A stretch of 64,000 nt of DNA from Cognatishimia activa (lineage in GTDB: Bacteria; Pseudomonadota; Alphaproteobacteria; Rhodobacterales; Rhodobacteraceae), in the NCBI RefSeq assembly GCF_017798205.1, contig NZ_CP060010.1:930001-994000 (forward strand), written 5' to 3'. Positions 50,582 to 59,431 of the stretch are shown here, piece by piece. The notes under the pieces were generated by a model. The model had not been told where the DNA came from and did no database searches. It worked only from the letters and a program-made list of their open reading frames with translations. The translations under genes and the position numbers were made by a program. Position 1 is the first letter of the stretch. Each line of letters starts with the position of its first letter.

Positions 50582-53017
50582 ATGAAGTCGCGCACGAAAG
50601 TTGTTGTCATCGGCGGAGGCATCGCCGGCTGCTCCACGCTGTATCATCTGACCCAGGAAGGGTGGAGCGACGTGGTGCTGGTCGAGCGCAATGAGCTGAC
50701 GTCTGGGACAACCTGGCATTCAGCCGCGCAGGTAACGAACTTTGGCATGAACCAGACGATGGTCGGGCTGAAGTCCCACTCCATCGCGCTTTACAAAGAG
50801 CTGTCCGAAGACCCCGATTATCCGATCAACTATCATCACTGCGACGGCGGCATTCGGCTGGCCAATACGGCGGAACAAATGCAGGGCTATCACCACTTCG
50901 CCTCTATGGCGCGCGGGATGGATGTGCATTTCGAAGTCATCGACGCCGAGGAATGCGCGCGCAGGCATCCTTTGATTTCCACCGACAATCTGGTGGGCGG
51001 CCTTTGGGATCCTTTGGACGGTGACATCGACCCAGCGCAGCTCTGTCAGGCCTTGGCACGGCGGGCACGCAAGGCAGGGGCCGAGGTCTATCGCAATACG
51101 CCTGTGGTCGCCTTGACCCAGCACAAGGATGACACTTGGACAGTTCATACCGAACACGGCGACATAGACTGCGATATTGTCGTGAATGCATGCGGCTATC
51201 GCGTCAATGAGGTCGGCGCGATGATGGGCGTTCATCACCCGGTTGCCTCGATGGAGCACCAGTATTTCCTGACCGAAGACATCCCAGAAATCGTCGAGGC
51301 TGGCCACCGCATGCCCCTGCTGCGCTGTCCGATCAGCGACTACTATTGTCGTCAGGAAAAACAGGGTCTGTTGCTTGGGTTCTATGAACAGGATTGCAAA
51401 CCCTGGGGCATGGATGGGATCGATCCGAACTTTGTGAACGCTCTGTGTCCTGACGATCTGGACCGCGTGACCGATGTTCTGGAAGGAGCTTTCGCGCGCA
51501 TGCCTGCGCTGATGGAAACCGGCATCCGTACGGTGGTGAATGGTCCGATCACCTATACGATAGACGGCGCGCCTTTGGTAGGCAGGGTCCCCGGCAAGCG
51601 CAACGCCTTCTGCATCATCGGGCTGCGCGCGGGGCTTGGTGAAGGCGGCGGTCACGGCTGGCTCTTGGCGCAGCAGATCGTGCATGGTGAGGCATGCTAT
51701 GACACGTGGTGTCTGGACCCGCGTCGTTTTACGGGCCACGCGAATGTGGAACTGACCTCGCTTAAGGCGATTGAGGATTATCAGAACGAGTTCCGTTTTC
51801 ACTTCCCGCATGAACATCGCCCTGCGGGTCGACCTGCGAAAACCACACCGCTCACGCCGATTTTGGCGGCTGAGGGTGCTGAGTTCACTGTGGTGAATGG
51901 CTGGGAACGGGCAGAGTATTTCAAGCCAACCCCAGACTTTCACCCCTCCCTCAGTTTCCATTTTGACGAGGCCTTTGATGTCGTAGCGAAAGAGGTTACC
52001 GCCGTTCAAACCGGCGTTGGACTGGCTGAAGTCAATGGGTTCAACCGCATCGAAATCACAGGCAAGGATCGCCACGCCTTTCTGGACCGCATGTTCTGTG
52101 GTGCCGTAACGAAACGCGACGGGCGAGTCGGTCTGGGCTATCTGTTGAACCACCATGGCATGGTCAAAGCCGAGGCAACCGTTGCGAATATTCCGGCCTC
52201 TGATCGGGGACCAGACCGGGTCTGGTATGGCTCTGCCGCCGCTGCAGAGTTTCATGACATGGATTGGCTGACGTCACATCTGCACGATGACGAGGACGTT
52301 CAGCTCAAAAGCCTCACGAACGATCAAACCATATTGGTCCTCGCCGGTCCAAAGGCGCGCGATGTGATGTCAGAGGTCAGCCGAGGCGATTGGTCTAAAG
52401 AGGCTTTCCCCTGGCTTTCCGCGCGCGAATGTTTCATCGGCTTTGCGCCTGCGACAGTGATGGGCGTCAGCTTCTCAGGAGAGCTGGCCTATGAGATTCA
52501 TGTCCCCAATGCCTCGCTCTATGCCGCCTATCTCGCTTTGCGAGCGGCGGGAGAGGCACATGGGATGACTCTGTTTGGCGCCCGCGCGGTGGAGTCCATG
52601 CGCATGGAAAAAGGCTTCCTTCACTGGAAGAGCGATCTGATCACCGAATTTGATCCCTTCGAAACCGGCTTGGATCGGTTTGTAAAAATGGACAAACCCG
52701 GTTTTGTCGGCAAAGAGGCCCTGATGGTGCGTCAATCTGAGGGCCCGCGCAAAATGCTGGCCTGCCTAGAGATTGATGCCGCCCATGCCCCCGCCCACCC
52801 GGGGGCGTCTTTGATGCAGGATGGGGCTGTGGTGGGCACGATCACCTCGGGCAACTGGGGGCATCGGGTTGGCAAAAACCTCGCCTATGCCTTTGTCGAT
52901 CCGGAAATGGCTGCCGATGGTACCGAAATGGCGCTCGACCTTCTGGGCCAGCATGTGACGGCAAAGGTCATCACCGCCGTCCAGTATGATCCTGATCACA
53001 GCCGGATGCGCGCTTAG
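50582..53017 (+). CDS. Dimethylglycine/sarcosine dehydrogenase-like FAD/GcvT protein
   Basis: An 811-residue two-part enzyme. The N-terminal DAO-type FAD domain has GGGIAG at 11-16 and TSGTTWHSAA at 40-49, whose His (H46) is the usual covalent FAD attachment site. The C-terminal half (about 430-800) is the GcvT-like folate-binding domain that takes the one-carbon unit to tetrahydrofolate. By family it oxidatively demethylates dimethylglycine, sarcosine or a related N-methyl compound. The ribosome site TAGGAG precedes the ATG. The neighbouring MttB-family gene suggests a methylated-amine pathway. Confidence 0.88.
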   Translation: MKSRTKVVVIGGGIAGCSTLYHLTQEGWSDVVLVERNELTSGTTWHSAAQVTNFGMNQTMVGLKSHSIALYKELSEDPDYPINYHHCDGGIRLANTAEQMQGYHHFASMARGMDVHFEVIDAEECARRHPLISTDNLVGGLWDPLDGDIDPAQLCQALARRARKAGAEVYRNTPVVALTQHKDDTWTVHTEHGDIDCDIVVNACGYRVNEVGAMMGVHHPVASMEHQYFLTEDIPEIVEAGHRMPLLRCPISDYYCRQEKQGLLLGFYEQDCKPWGMDGIDPNFVNALCPDDLDRVTDVLEGAFARMPALMETGIRTVVNGPITYTIDGAPLVGRVPGKRNAFCIIGLRAGLGEGGGHGWLLAQQIVHGEACYDTWCLDPRRFTGHANVELTSLKAIEDYQNEFRFHFPHEHRPAGRPAKTTPLTPILAAEGAEFTVVNGWERAEYFKPTPDFHPSLSFHFDEAFDVVAKEVTAVQTGVGLAEVNGFNRIEITGKDRHAFLDRMFCGAVTKRDGRVGLGYLLNHHGMVKAEATVANIPASDRGPDRVWYGSAAAAEFHDMDWLTSHLHDDEDVQLKSLTNDQTILVLAGPKARDVMSEVSRGDWSKEAFPWLSARECFIGFAPATVMGVSFSGELAYEIHVPNASLYAAYLALRAAGEAHGMTLFGARAVESMRMEKGFLHWKSDLITEFDPFETGLDRFVKMDKPGFVGKEALMVRQSEGPRKMLACLEIDAAHAPAHPGASLMQDGAVVGTITSGNWGHRVGKNLAYAFVDPEMAADGTEMALDLLGQHVTAKVITAVQYDPDHSRMRA

Positions 53018-53634
53018 ACCTTGTCGGGGTGCGCGTCTTGAAAGGCAGGAAGCGCGCCACAAGCGGTTTCGAGCGCTTGAATGCGCGGGCAGTCTTCATA
53101 AGGAACGCCCCAACGGTTGGCATTGTAGAGCTGAGGGATCAGACAAATCTCGGCCAGCCCAGGCGTTTCGCCATTCACGAAATCACCCTCGGGGAAGCCA
53201 CCCAGCAGAGCCTCAAAAGCACGCAGCCCGGGGGCGATGAAATGATGCATCCAGTCGGTGCGCGCAGGTTCCTCGCCACCCGTCGCGTGCTTCATGACCG
53301 ACAGGTTGCAGACCGGATGCACATCGACCGCAAGTGACATCGCCAAAGCACGCGTCGTGGCGCGCAACGCGGAATCCTGCGGTAGGAACCCCGCATCACG
53401 AGTCTCGTTCAGATAGTCGAGAATGGCCAACGACTGGGTCAACCTTTGGCCATCAATATCCAGAACCGGCACAAGCCCTTGCGGGTTGCGCGCCAGATGA
53501 TCCGCACCACGATGGCTGCCATCCAGCAGGTTCACGGTTTCGATCCGATAGCTTTCCCCAAGCAGGTTCAGGGCAATGCGCAGCCGATAGCTGGCCGAGG
53601 ATTTGGGGTAGTCCCAGAGGACGGTCTCAGTCAT
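53014..53634 (-). CDS. maiA: Maleylacetoacetate isomerase
   Basis: A 206-residue zeta-class glutathione-S-transferase-like protein. The N-terminal thioredoxin part has the active-site motif SSASYRLRIALNLLG (12-26) and NPQGLVPVLDIDGQRLTQSLAILDYL split across 49-74. It isomerises maleylacetoacetate to fumarylacetoacetate with glutathione. Last gene of the leftward homogentisate operon; 20 bp after fahA. Its end overlaps the convergent demethylase gene by 4 bp. Confidence 0.9.
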   Translation of the reverse strand: MTETVLWDYPKSSASYRLRIALNLLGESYRIETVNLLDGSHRGADHLARNPQGLVPVLDIDGQRLTQSLAILDYLNETRDAGFLPQDSALRATTRALAMSLAVDVHPVCNLSVMKHATGGEEPARTDWMHHFIAPGLRAFEALLGGFPEGDFVNGETPGLAEICLIPQLYNANRWGVPYEDCPRIQALETACGALPAFQDAHPDKV

Positions 53635-53654
53635 GGCATTGCCCTTTCACAGGT

Positions 53655-54896
53655 TTACTTTGGAAACGTCACGGCAGGCTTGATGGTGCCGACCACTTCG
53701 CCAAATCCGATTTGATAGCCGTCGCCCTTGGCAGCCCCTTTTAGGGTCAGGGTATCTCCGTCCTCGATAAAGGTTCGGACCTCGCCGGTGTCCAAGGTCA
53801 GAGGCTCTTTGCCGCCCCATGTCAGTTCCAAAAGGCTGCCGCGTTCGGATTTCTCTGGGCCCGAGATGGTGCCCGATCCCAAGAGGTCGCCTGTCGACAT
53901 GGCGCAACCAGAGCTCGCGTGATGCGCCAATTGCTGCGCCGCCGAGTAATACATCCGGTTGTAGTTGGTCTGAGCAATCGTGGTCGCAGGCTTGCCTTCG
54001 GGTGCCATGGTGACATCCAACGCGATATCAAACAGCATCGGGGACGGTTCCTGCAGATAGGGCAGAAGGTCTTTTTCCCGCTCTGGGGTCGACGTGCGGA
54101 ACGGTTCAAGCGCGGCAGGCGTGACGATCCAAGGGCTGATCGAGGTGGCAAAGGCTTTGGCCTGGAATGGGCCGAGTGGCTGGTATTCCCAGGCCTGAAT
54201 GTCCCGCGCCGACCAATCGTTCAGCAGCACGTAGCCAAAGATCATCTCATCGGCCTGCGCGACAGAAATTGGCTGACCAAGCTCAGATCCGGTGCCGACA
54301 ATCGCGCCCATTTCCAGTTCGATGTCCAGCCGCTTGCTTGGGCCAAAGCTTGGCATATCCGCGTCAGGCGCTTTCGTTTGCCCATTGGGGCGCACAACAT
54401 CTGTGCCCGAGACAACGACAGAGGAGGCGCGGCCATTATATCCAATCGGAATATGCAACCAGTTCGGCGGCAAGGCGTTTTCCGGACCGCGGAACATTGT
54501 ACCGACGTTCATCGCATGGTGTTTGCCTGCATAGAAATCTGTGTATTCGGTGACCTGAAACGGCAGGTGCATCTGCGCCTCAGCCTGCGCAACCAGCGGC
54601 GCCGAGGTATCACCGCCTTCGCCAAGCAGAGCGGTCAACTGAGCGCGCAAATCGGCCCAGACGCTTGGCCCCATCCCCATCAGCTTGTTCCAACTTGGCG
54701 CATCAAAGGCGGTCTCTGGCAAGGAGACGAGACCTTTGGCCTCCGCCTCGGTCAGATCCAGAATCATATCGCCGATCGCAACGCCACATCGCGCGGGTGC
54801 ATCCCCAACAGAGAACACGCCATACGGCAGGTTGTTGAGCGGAAATGGTGTTTCTGCAGAATTTGCCGAAGGCACCCAGCTTGTCATCAAAGTCAT
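53655..54896 (-). CDS. fahA: Fumarylacetoacetase
   Basis: Start set to 54896 (MTLMTSW) with AGGA upstream; nearby ATG at 54902 is possible, while the longer frame overlaps hmgA. The roughly 413-residue protein has the FAH barrel with the metal motif RLDIELEMGAIVGTG and SARDIQAWEYQPLGPFQAKAF, plus GTISGPEKSERG near the C-terminus. It splits fumarylacetoacetate to fumarate and acetoacetate. It lies 10 bp after hmgA, in the middle of the operon. Confidence 0.93.
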   Translation of the reverse strand: MTLMTSWVPSANSAETPFPLNNLPYGVFSVGDAPARCGVAIGDMILDLTEAEAKGLVSLPETAFDAPSWNKLMGMGPSVWADLRAQLTALLGEGGDTSAPLVAQAEAQMHLPFQVTEYTDFYAGKHHAMNVGTMFRGPENALPPNWLHIPIGYNGRASSVVVSGTDVVRPNGQTKAPDADMPSFGPSKRLDIELEMGAIVGTGSELGQPISVAQADEMIFGYVLLNDWSARDIQAWEYQPLGPFQAKAFATSISPWIVTPAALEPFRTSTPEREKDLLPYLQEPSPMLFDIALDVTMAPEGKPATTIAQTNYNRMYYSAAQQLAHHASSGCAMSTGDLLGSGTISGPEKSERGSLLELTWGGKEPLTLDTGEVRTFIEDGDTLTLKGAAKGDGYQIGFGEVVGTIKPAVTFPK

Positions 54897-54906
54897 TGTC
54901 ATAGTC

Positions 54907-56268
54907 CTATTTCTTTCCTGGCGTGCCATCGAATTTCTTTTCGATGTCGGCCCAGCAATCGATGTAGTCGTCCTGCAAGGGGGCTTCGTTTGCGGCAAAG
55001 GCAGTCAGATGCTGCGGGAAGCGCGTCTCAAACATGAAGGACATGGTGTTGGCGAGATATTCCGGTTCCAGCTCTGCATTGGACGCGCCCTCAAAAGCCT
55101 GTTTGTCAGGCCCATGCGGCAGCATCATGTTATGCAGGCTCATGCCACCGGGTACAAAGCCCTCGGGTTTGGCATCATAGACGCCATAGATATTGCCCAT
55201 CAGCTCGGACATGACATTCTTGTGGTACCAAGGTGGACGGAAGGTATCTTCGGCCACCATCCAGCGATCCCGGAACAGAACAAAGTCAATATTTGCGGTG
55301 CCTTCGACGCCGGAGGGCGCGGTGAGGACCGTAAAGATCGAGGGATCAGGGTGGTCAAACAGGATCGCTCCGACGGGGCAATAGGTGCGCAGGTCGTATT
55401 TGCAGGGCGCATAGTTTCCGTGCCACGCGACCACGTCCAGCGGGCTATGGCCGATCTTGGTTTCGTGGAATTGACCAGCCCATTTCACGGTCACTGTCGA
55501 GGGCACTTCGCGGTCCTCGAAGGCAGCTACAGGCGTTTTGAAGTCGCGGGGGTTCGCCATGCAGTTCGCACCAATCGGTCCACGTCCCGGCAGTTCGAAC
55601 TTTTGACCATAGTTTTCACAGACAAACCCGCGGCACGGGCCGTCGATAACCTCGACACGATAGACCAAGCCGCGCGGGATCACGGCGATCTCTTGAGGTT
55701 CCAGATCGATCACGCCCAATTCGGTGCAAAACCGTAGACGACCTTCTTGCGGCACCACCAACAACTCGCTGTCGGCCGAGAAGAAATAGGCATCTACCAT
55801 GCTTTCGGTGACCAGATAGATATGGCTCGCCATGCCGACCTGCGTGTTCACATCGCCCGCCGTTGTCATGGTTCGCATACCAGTCAGCCAGGTCAGAGGC
55901 TGATCGGAATGCGCCACGGGATCCCAGCGGTTTTGACCTAAAGAGGTCACATCCGGATCAACCAGTGGCGCGGATTTCCAATAGGGCAGATCGATCTTTT
56001 CAAACCGATGCGTGTGTTTCACAGACGGGCGGATCCGGTAGCACCATGTGCGTTCGTTCTGGTGGCTTGGCGCTGTAAAGGCCGTTCCAGACAGCTGCTC
56101 TCCGTAAAGGCCATAGTTCACCTTTTGCGGCGAGTTCATACCTTGAGGCAAGGCGCCCGGCAGAGCTTCGGTTTCAAAGTCATTTCCGAACCCCGGCATA
56201 TAGCCGGCATGAGTCCCCACAGGCGTATCCGCAACGTGTAATTCAATCGAGTTTGCGCTCTTGGTCAT
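54907..56268 (-). CDS. hmgA: Homogentisate 1,2-dioxygenase
   Basis: A 453-residue protein of family length. It shows [20 protein letters not shown] (21-40), the iron-ligand region around [12 protein letters not shown] (about 365-376), and [17 protein letters not shown] (about 274-290). It opens homogentisate to maleylacetoacetate with iron and oxygen. It is the first gene of the leftward operon hmgA-fahA-maiA, divergent from a MarR regulator. No 4-hydroxyphenylpyruvate dioxygenase gene is present in the window. Confidence 0.95.
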   Translation of the reverse strand: MTKSANSIELHVADTPVGTHAGYMPGFGNDFETEALPGALPQGMNSPQKVNYGLYGEQLSGTAFTAPSHQNERTWCYRIRPSVKHTHRFEKIDLPYWKSAPLVDPDVTSLGQNRWDPVAHSDQPLTWLTGMRTMTTAGDVNTQVGMASHIYLVTESMVDAYFFSADSELLVVPQEGRLRFCTELGVIDLEPQEIAVIPRGLVYRVEVIDGPCRGFVCENYGQKFELPGRGPIGANCMANPRDFKTPVAAFEDREVPSTVTVKWAGQFHETKIGHSPLDVVAWHGNYAPCKYDLRTYCPVGAILFDHPDPSIFTVLTAPSGVEGTANIDFVLFRDRWMVAEDTFRPPWYHKNVMSELMGNIYGVYDAKPEGFVPGGMSLHNMMLPHGPDKQAFEGASNAELEPEYLANTMSFMFETRFPQHLTAFAANEAPLQDDYIDCWADIEKKFDGTPGKK

Positions 56269-56302
56269 GAGATAGTCCTTTTTGAAACTAACACCGACCT
56301 AG

Positions 56303-56320
56303 TAGTTGCTTTTGTAACTA
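56303..56320. promoter_or_regulatory. Probable MarR-type operator (hmg)
   Basis: Imperfect inverted repeat TAGTTGC / GTAACTA with a 4-base centre, in the 72-bp hmgA-marR intergenic region. A direct copy, GAAACTAACA at 56284 and GTAACTAACA at 56314, is also present. Placement suggests control of both genes. Confidence 0.55.
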
Positions 56321-56340
56321 ACAACATTTATTTTCACGCA

Positions 56341-56775
56341 ATGACTCACGATGACACTTTCGAACTTCAGGGCTTCACGCCCTATCTTCTGAACCAGGCT
56401 GCAGAGGCCACGGGGTCTCGGTTCCAATCTATCTACAAGTCCAAATACGGAATGCTGCGTACGGAATGGCGCGTGCTGTTCCACCTGGGCTGTTACGGAG
56501 ACATGACGGCGAAGGACGTTTGCGACCGAGCTGGATTGCATAAAACCAAGGTCAGCCGCGCCGTAAGCGCTTTGGCTCAGAAGAGGTTTCTAGAGCGACA
56601 TGAATTGCCCGAGGATCGTCGGCACGAACGCCTAACCCTTACACGCGCAGGCCGTCGCGCCTTTGAAGACCTCGTCGAGGACGCGCAAAATTTCGATCAG
56701 CAACTTATCGAGCACTTTAGCGAAGGTGAGATAGACACCCTAAGGCTGATGTTGAAAAAACTTGCTGAGCTCTAG
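56341..56775 (+). CDS. MarR-family regulator of homogentisate genes
   Basis: A 144-residue winged-helix protein: LHKTKVSRAVSALAQKRFLERHE recognition region (about 61-83) and wing LPEDRRHERLTLTRAGRRAFEDL. It is divergent from hmgA, 72 bp apart, with an operator-like repeat between. In related bacteria such a regulator (HmgR) responds to homogentisate; that function here is inferred from position. Confidence 0.85.
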   Translation: MTHDDTFELQGFTPYLLNQAAEATGSRFQSIYKSKYGMLRTEWRVLFHLGCYGDMTAKDVCDRAGLHKTKVSRAVSALAQKRFLERHELPEDRRHERLTLTRAGRRAFEDLVEDAQNFDQQLIEHFSEGEIDTLRLMLKKLAEL

Positions 56776-56826
56776 GACGTCGGAAACTTTAAAAGTTTCC
56801 GACGTCGATTTCTTTCAAAGAAATCG
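56776..56826. terminator. Two adjacent long palindromes after the MarR gene
   Basis: First: GACGTCGGAAACTTT (56776) with its exact complement ending at 56806, one base at the centre. Second: CGATTTCTTT, C, AAAGAAATCG (56806-56826). They share a base. The first alone is a strong stem-loop and probably terminates transcription. Confidence 0.65.
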
Positions 56827-56916
56827 CGCTGACGCTGGGTTAGCTTTCACCCGCGTTGATTTCGTAGCCGTGATATGCTGCCGTACCCATGTTTCAGGTA
56901 TTTTGGGAGGGGTATC

Positions 56917-57786
56917 ATGGAAATCTTAGTAGAGGTGTTTTTACCGCTATCCTTGGCAATCATTATGCTGAGCCTTGGGATCGGGCTTACGCCTTCAGAT
57001 TTCAGACGCGTGGTCGAACGGGGCTGGGCTTTTGGCATAGGCGCTCTCTGTCAGCTTATACTCATTCCACTCTTCGCTTATTTAATCATTCTGGCCTTTG
57101 GCTTCACGGGTGCCATTGCAGCAGGCATTATGCTTTTGTCCTTTTGCCCCGGCGGCGTCACCACCAACGTCATGGCGCGCTTAGCGAACGGGGATGTGGC
57201 TCTGTCGGTTTCGTTGACCGCATTAATCTCTCTTTTGTCCATTATCACGGTGCCGGTTTTGGTGGGCTGGGCGGTTACGCGTTTTATGGGAGCAGATGTG
57301 CCTGAATTCTCGGTGACCGAGATCGCAATTGCGATGTTCCTGATCACCACCCTTCCCGTTTCCATCGGAATGCTGATCCGCTACTTGGCGCCCGGTTTCG
57401 CGGATCGGGCCGAACCTAAGCTCTTCGTGTTGGCCAGTGTGCTCTTTGTGGTCATTGTTCTGGCTGCCATCGCCACAAACTGGGACCTGTTCGTCGCAAA
57501 TTTCACCGCCCTTGGGCCTGCATTGGCCGTGTTAAGCATCACGACAATGCTCGCAGGTCTGACGATAGCTGGAGTCTTTGGGCTTACTTGGGCAGAACAG
57601 AAAACGGTGGCCGTCGAGGTGGGTCTTCAAAACGGCACATTGGGGATCACGCTGGCACCAATTATCGCAGGCGTGGCAACAGGTATTCCTGAAATCGGCC
57701 TGCCCGCGGCGATTTATAGCGTGATCATGTATCTGACTGGGATTCCCATCGTGCTCTGGCTACGGAGCCGACGCCATGAAAGCTGA
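56917..57786 (+). CDS. BASS-family (bile-acid:sodium symporter-like) transporter
   Basis: Start at 56917 (MEILVEVFLP) with GGGAGG 7 bases upstream; the upstream Met at 56875 adds implausible sequence. The 289-residue protein has about nine hydrophobic segments and the family stretches IGLTPSDFRR, FCPGGVTTNVMARLANGDVALSVSLTA (about 84-110) and VEVGLQNGTLGI (about 242-253). It probably imports an organic anion with sodium. It overlaps the next gene by 11 bp, so transport and oxidation of one compound are likely linked. The substrate is unknown; steroid-like compounds or oxo-acids are only suggestions. Confidence 0.8.
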   Translation: MEILVEVFLPLSLAIIMLSLGIGLTPSDFRRVVERGWAFGIGALCQLILIPLFAYLIILAFGFTGAIAAGIMLLSFCPGGVTTNVMARLANGDVALSVSLTALISLLSIITVPVLVGWAVTRFMGADVPEFSVTEIAIAMFLITTLPVSIGMLIRYLAPGFADRAEPKLFVLASVLFVVIVLAAIATNWDLFVANFTALGPALAVLSITTMLAGLTIAGVFGLTWAEQKTVAVEVGLQNGTLGITLAPIIAGVATGIPEIGLPAAIYSVIMYLTGIPIVLWLRSRRHES

Positions 57787-59431
57787 TGTCATCGTTGTTG
57801 GCGCAGGGCTCGCAGGCCTTGCCGCGGCAGCCGAACTTGGCGATCGCGGCAAGCATGTCATTGTCGTCGATCAGGAAGGCCCGCAGAACCTGGGCGGTCA
57901 GGCGCATTGGTCGCTTGGTGGTCTCTTTATGATCGACACGCCCGAGCAGCGGCGTATGGGGATCAAGGACAGTCGCGCCTTGGCCCTGAATGACTGGATG
58001 GGCTCTGCCCAGTTCGATCGACCAGAAGACGACTACCCGCGCCAATGGGCCGAAGCCTATTTAGACTTTGCAGCAGGCGAGATGCGTCCATGGCTTTATG
58101 ATATGGGGTTGCGCTGGTTTCCGGTGGTTGGATGGGCAGAACGCGGGGGGAGTTTCGCCAATGGCCATGGCAATTCTGTTCCGCGCTTTCATATCACATG
58201 GGGCACGGGTCCCGGTGTGCTGGAACACTTCATTCGCAGGTGCAAAGAGCACGAAGCCGCTGGGCTGGTTTCCTTCAAGTTCCGTCATCAAGTCGACCGG
58301 ATCGAGATGCAAGACGGTGCGGCAGTGGGTGTCAGCGGATCGCTTTTAAGCGAGGATTCTGCGGTACAGGGTGCCGAAACCTCTCGAGAGGTGGTAGGAG
58401 AGTTTCGCCATGACGCGGGATCCGTCATCGTGGCCTCTGGCGGCATCGGCGGGAACTTTGAGCTGATCCGCAAAGTCTGGCCGAAGGATCGGCTTGGCCG
58501 TGCGCCCAAGTCAATGCTGTCCGGCGTGCCAGCTCATGTAGATGGTAGGATGCTGGGTATCTCAGAAGAAGCCGGCGGCCGTGTTATCAACAAAGACCGA
58601 CTGTGGTTCTACACCGAAGGCGTCAAAAACTGGGATCCGATCTGGCCGCACCACGGCATTCGGATTCTGCCCGGTCCGTCCTCGATGTGGTTTGACGCAG
58701 AGGGTAACCGATTTGCTCCACCTGCCCTTCCCGGCTTTGACACCAATGGCACGTTCAAGGCCATTCTGGACAGCGGGTATGATTACAGCTGGTTCATTCT
58801 GACTCAGAAGGTGATCAAAAAAGAGTTTGCCCTGTCTGGGTCGGAACAGAACCCAGACTTCACCGATGCCAAGTGGAGCAAAGTGATCAAAGAACGCTTC
58901 TTGGCGGGTGCAAAGGCAACAGGGCCAGTTGAGAAATTCAAAGAACACGGCGAAGATTTCGTCGTAGCGGATACGTTGTCCGAACTGGTCAAGGGCATGA
59001 ATGCTCTTACCCAGGACGCTTTGATTGACGAAGCGCACATTCGCGCGCAGATCGAGGCGCGGGACTCGCAGGTCGACAACCCGTTTTGCAAAGACGCACA
59101 AGTCATCGCGATCCAGACGGCGCGGCACTATCGCGGTGACAAACTCAGCCGCACAGCCAAGCCTCATCGCTTCCTTGATCCCGACAATGGTCCTCTGATT
59201 GCGGTGCGCTTGAATCTGATCACACGCAAAACACTCGGAGGCCTGCAGACAAATCTCGACAGCCAGATGGTGGGCTCAAACGGCCAAGTCATCCCGGGCC
59301 TATTCGCAGTCGGAGAGGTCGCCGGTTTTGGCGGCGGCGGCTATCACGGATACAATGCACTTGAGGGCACATTTCTAGGGGGTTGCATCTTTTCGGGCCG
59401 CGCGGCGGGGCACAGCAAGGCGATTTCCTAA
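57776..59431 (+). CDS. FAD-dependent dehydrogenase, ketosteroid-dehydrogenase-like
   Basis: A 551-residue flavoprotein of the fumarate reductase/3-ketosteroid dehydrogenase superfamily: dinucleotide-binding VIVVGAGLAGLAAAAELGDRG (5-25 region), VIVASGGIGGNFEL near 218-231 and the C-terminal VIPGLFAVGEVAGFGGGGYHG (about 503-523). It probably introduces a double bond or reduces one in a hydrophobic or oxo substrate. It is translationally coupled (11-bp overlap) to the BASS-type transporter. Substrate not identified. It converges with the malonyl-CoA synthetase gene. Confidence 0.8.
   Translation: MKADVIVVGAGLAGLAAAAELGDRGKHVIVVDQEGPQNLGGQAHWSLGGLFMIDTPEQRRMGIKDSRALALNDWMGSAQFDRPEDDYPRQWAEAYLDFAAGEMRPWLYDMGLRWFPVVGWAERGGSFANGHGNSVPRFHITWGTGPGVLEHFIRRCKEHEAAGLVSFKFRHQVDRIEMQDGAAVGVSGSLLSEDSAVQGAETSREVVGEFRHDAGSVIVASGGIGGNFELIRKVWPKDRLGRAPKSMLSGVPAHVDGRMLGISEEAGGRVINKDRLWFYTEGVKNWDPIWPHHGIRILPGPSSMWFDAEGNRFAPPALPGFDTNGTFKAILDSGYDYSWFILTQKVIKKEFALSGSEQNPDFTDAKWSKVIKERFLAGAKATGPVEKFKEHGEDFVVADTLSELVKGMNALTQDALIDEAHIRAQIEARDSQVDNPFCKDAQVIAIQTARHYRGDKLSRTAKPHRFLDPDNGPLIAVRLNLITRKTLGGLQTNLDSQMVGSNGQVIPGLFAVGEVAGFGGGGYHGYNALEGTFLGGCIFSGRAAGHSKAIS

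Noticed and set aside
50720-52255. 511-codon open frame on the minus strand
   Set aside because: It lies fully antisense to the well-supported FAD/GcvT demethylase and shows no family features; GC-rich codon bias explains it.
57776-59431. Steroid catabolism gene
   Set aside because: The flavoprotein resembles ketosteroid dehydrogenases, but no other steroid genes are near, so a broader name is used.
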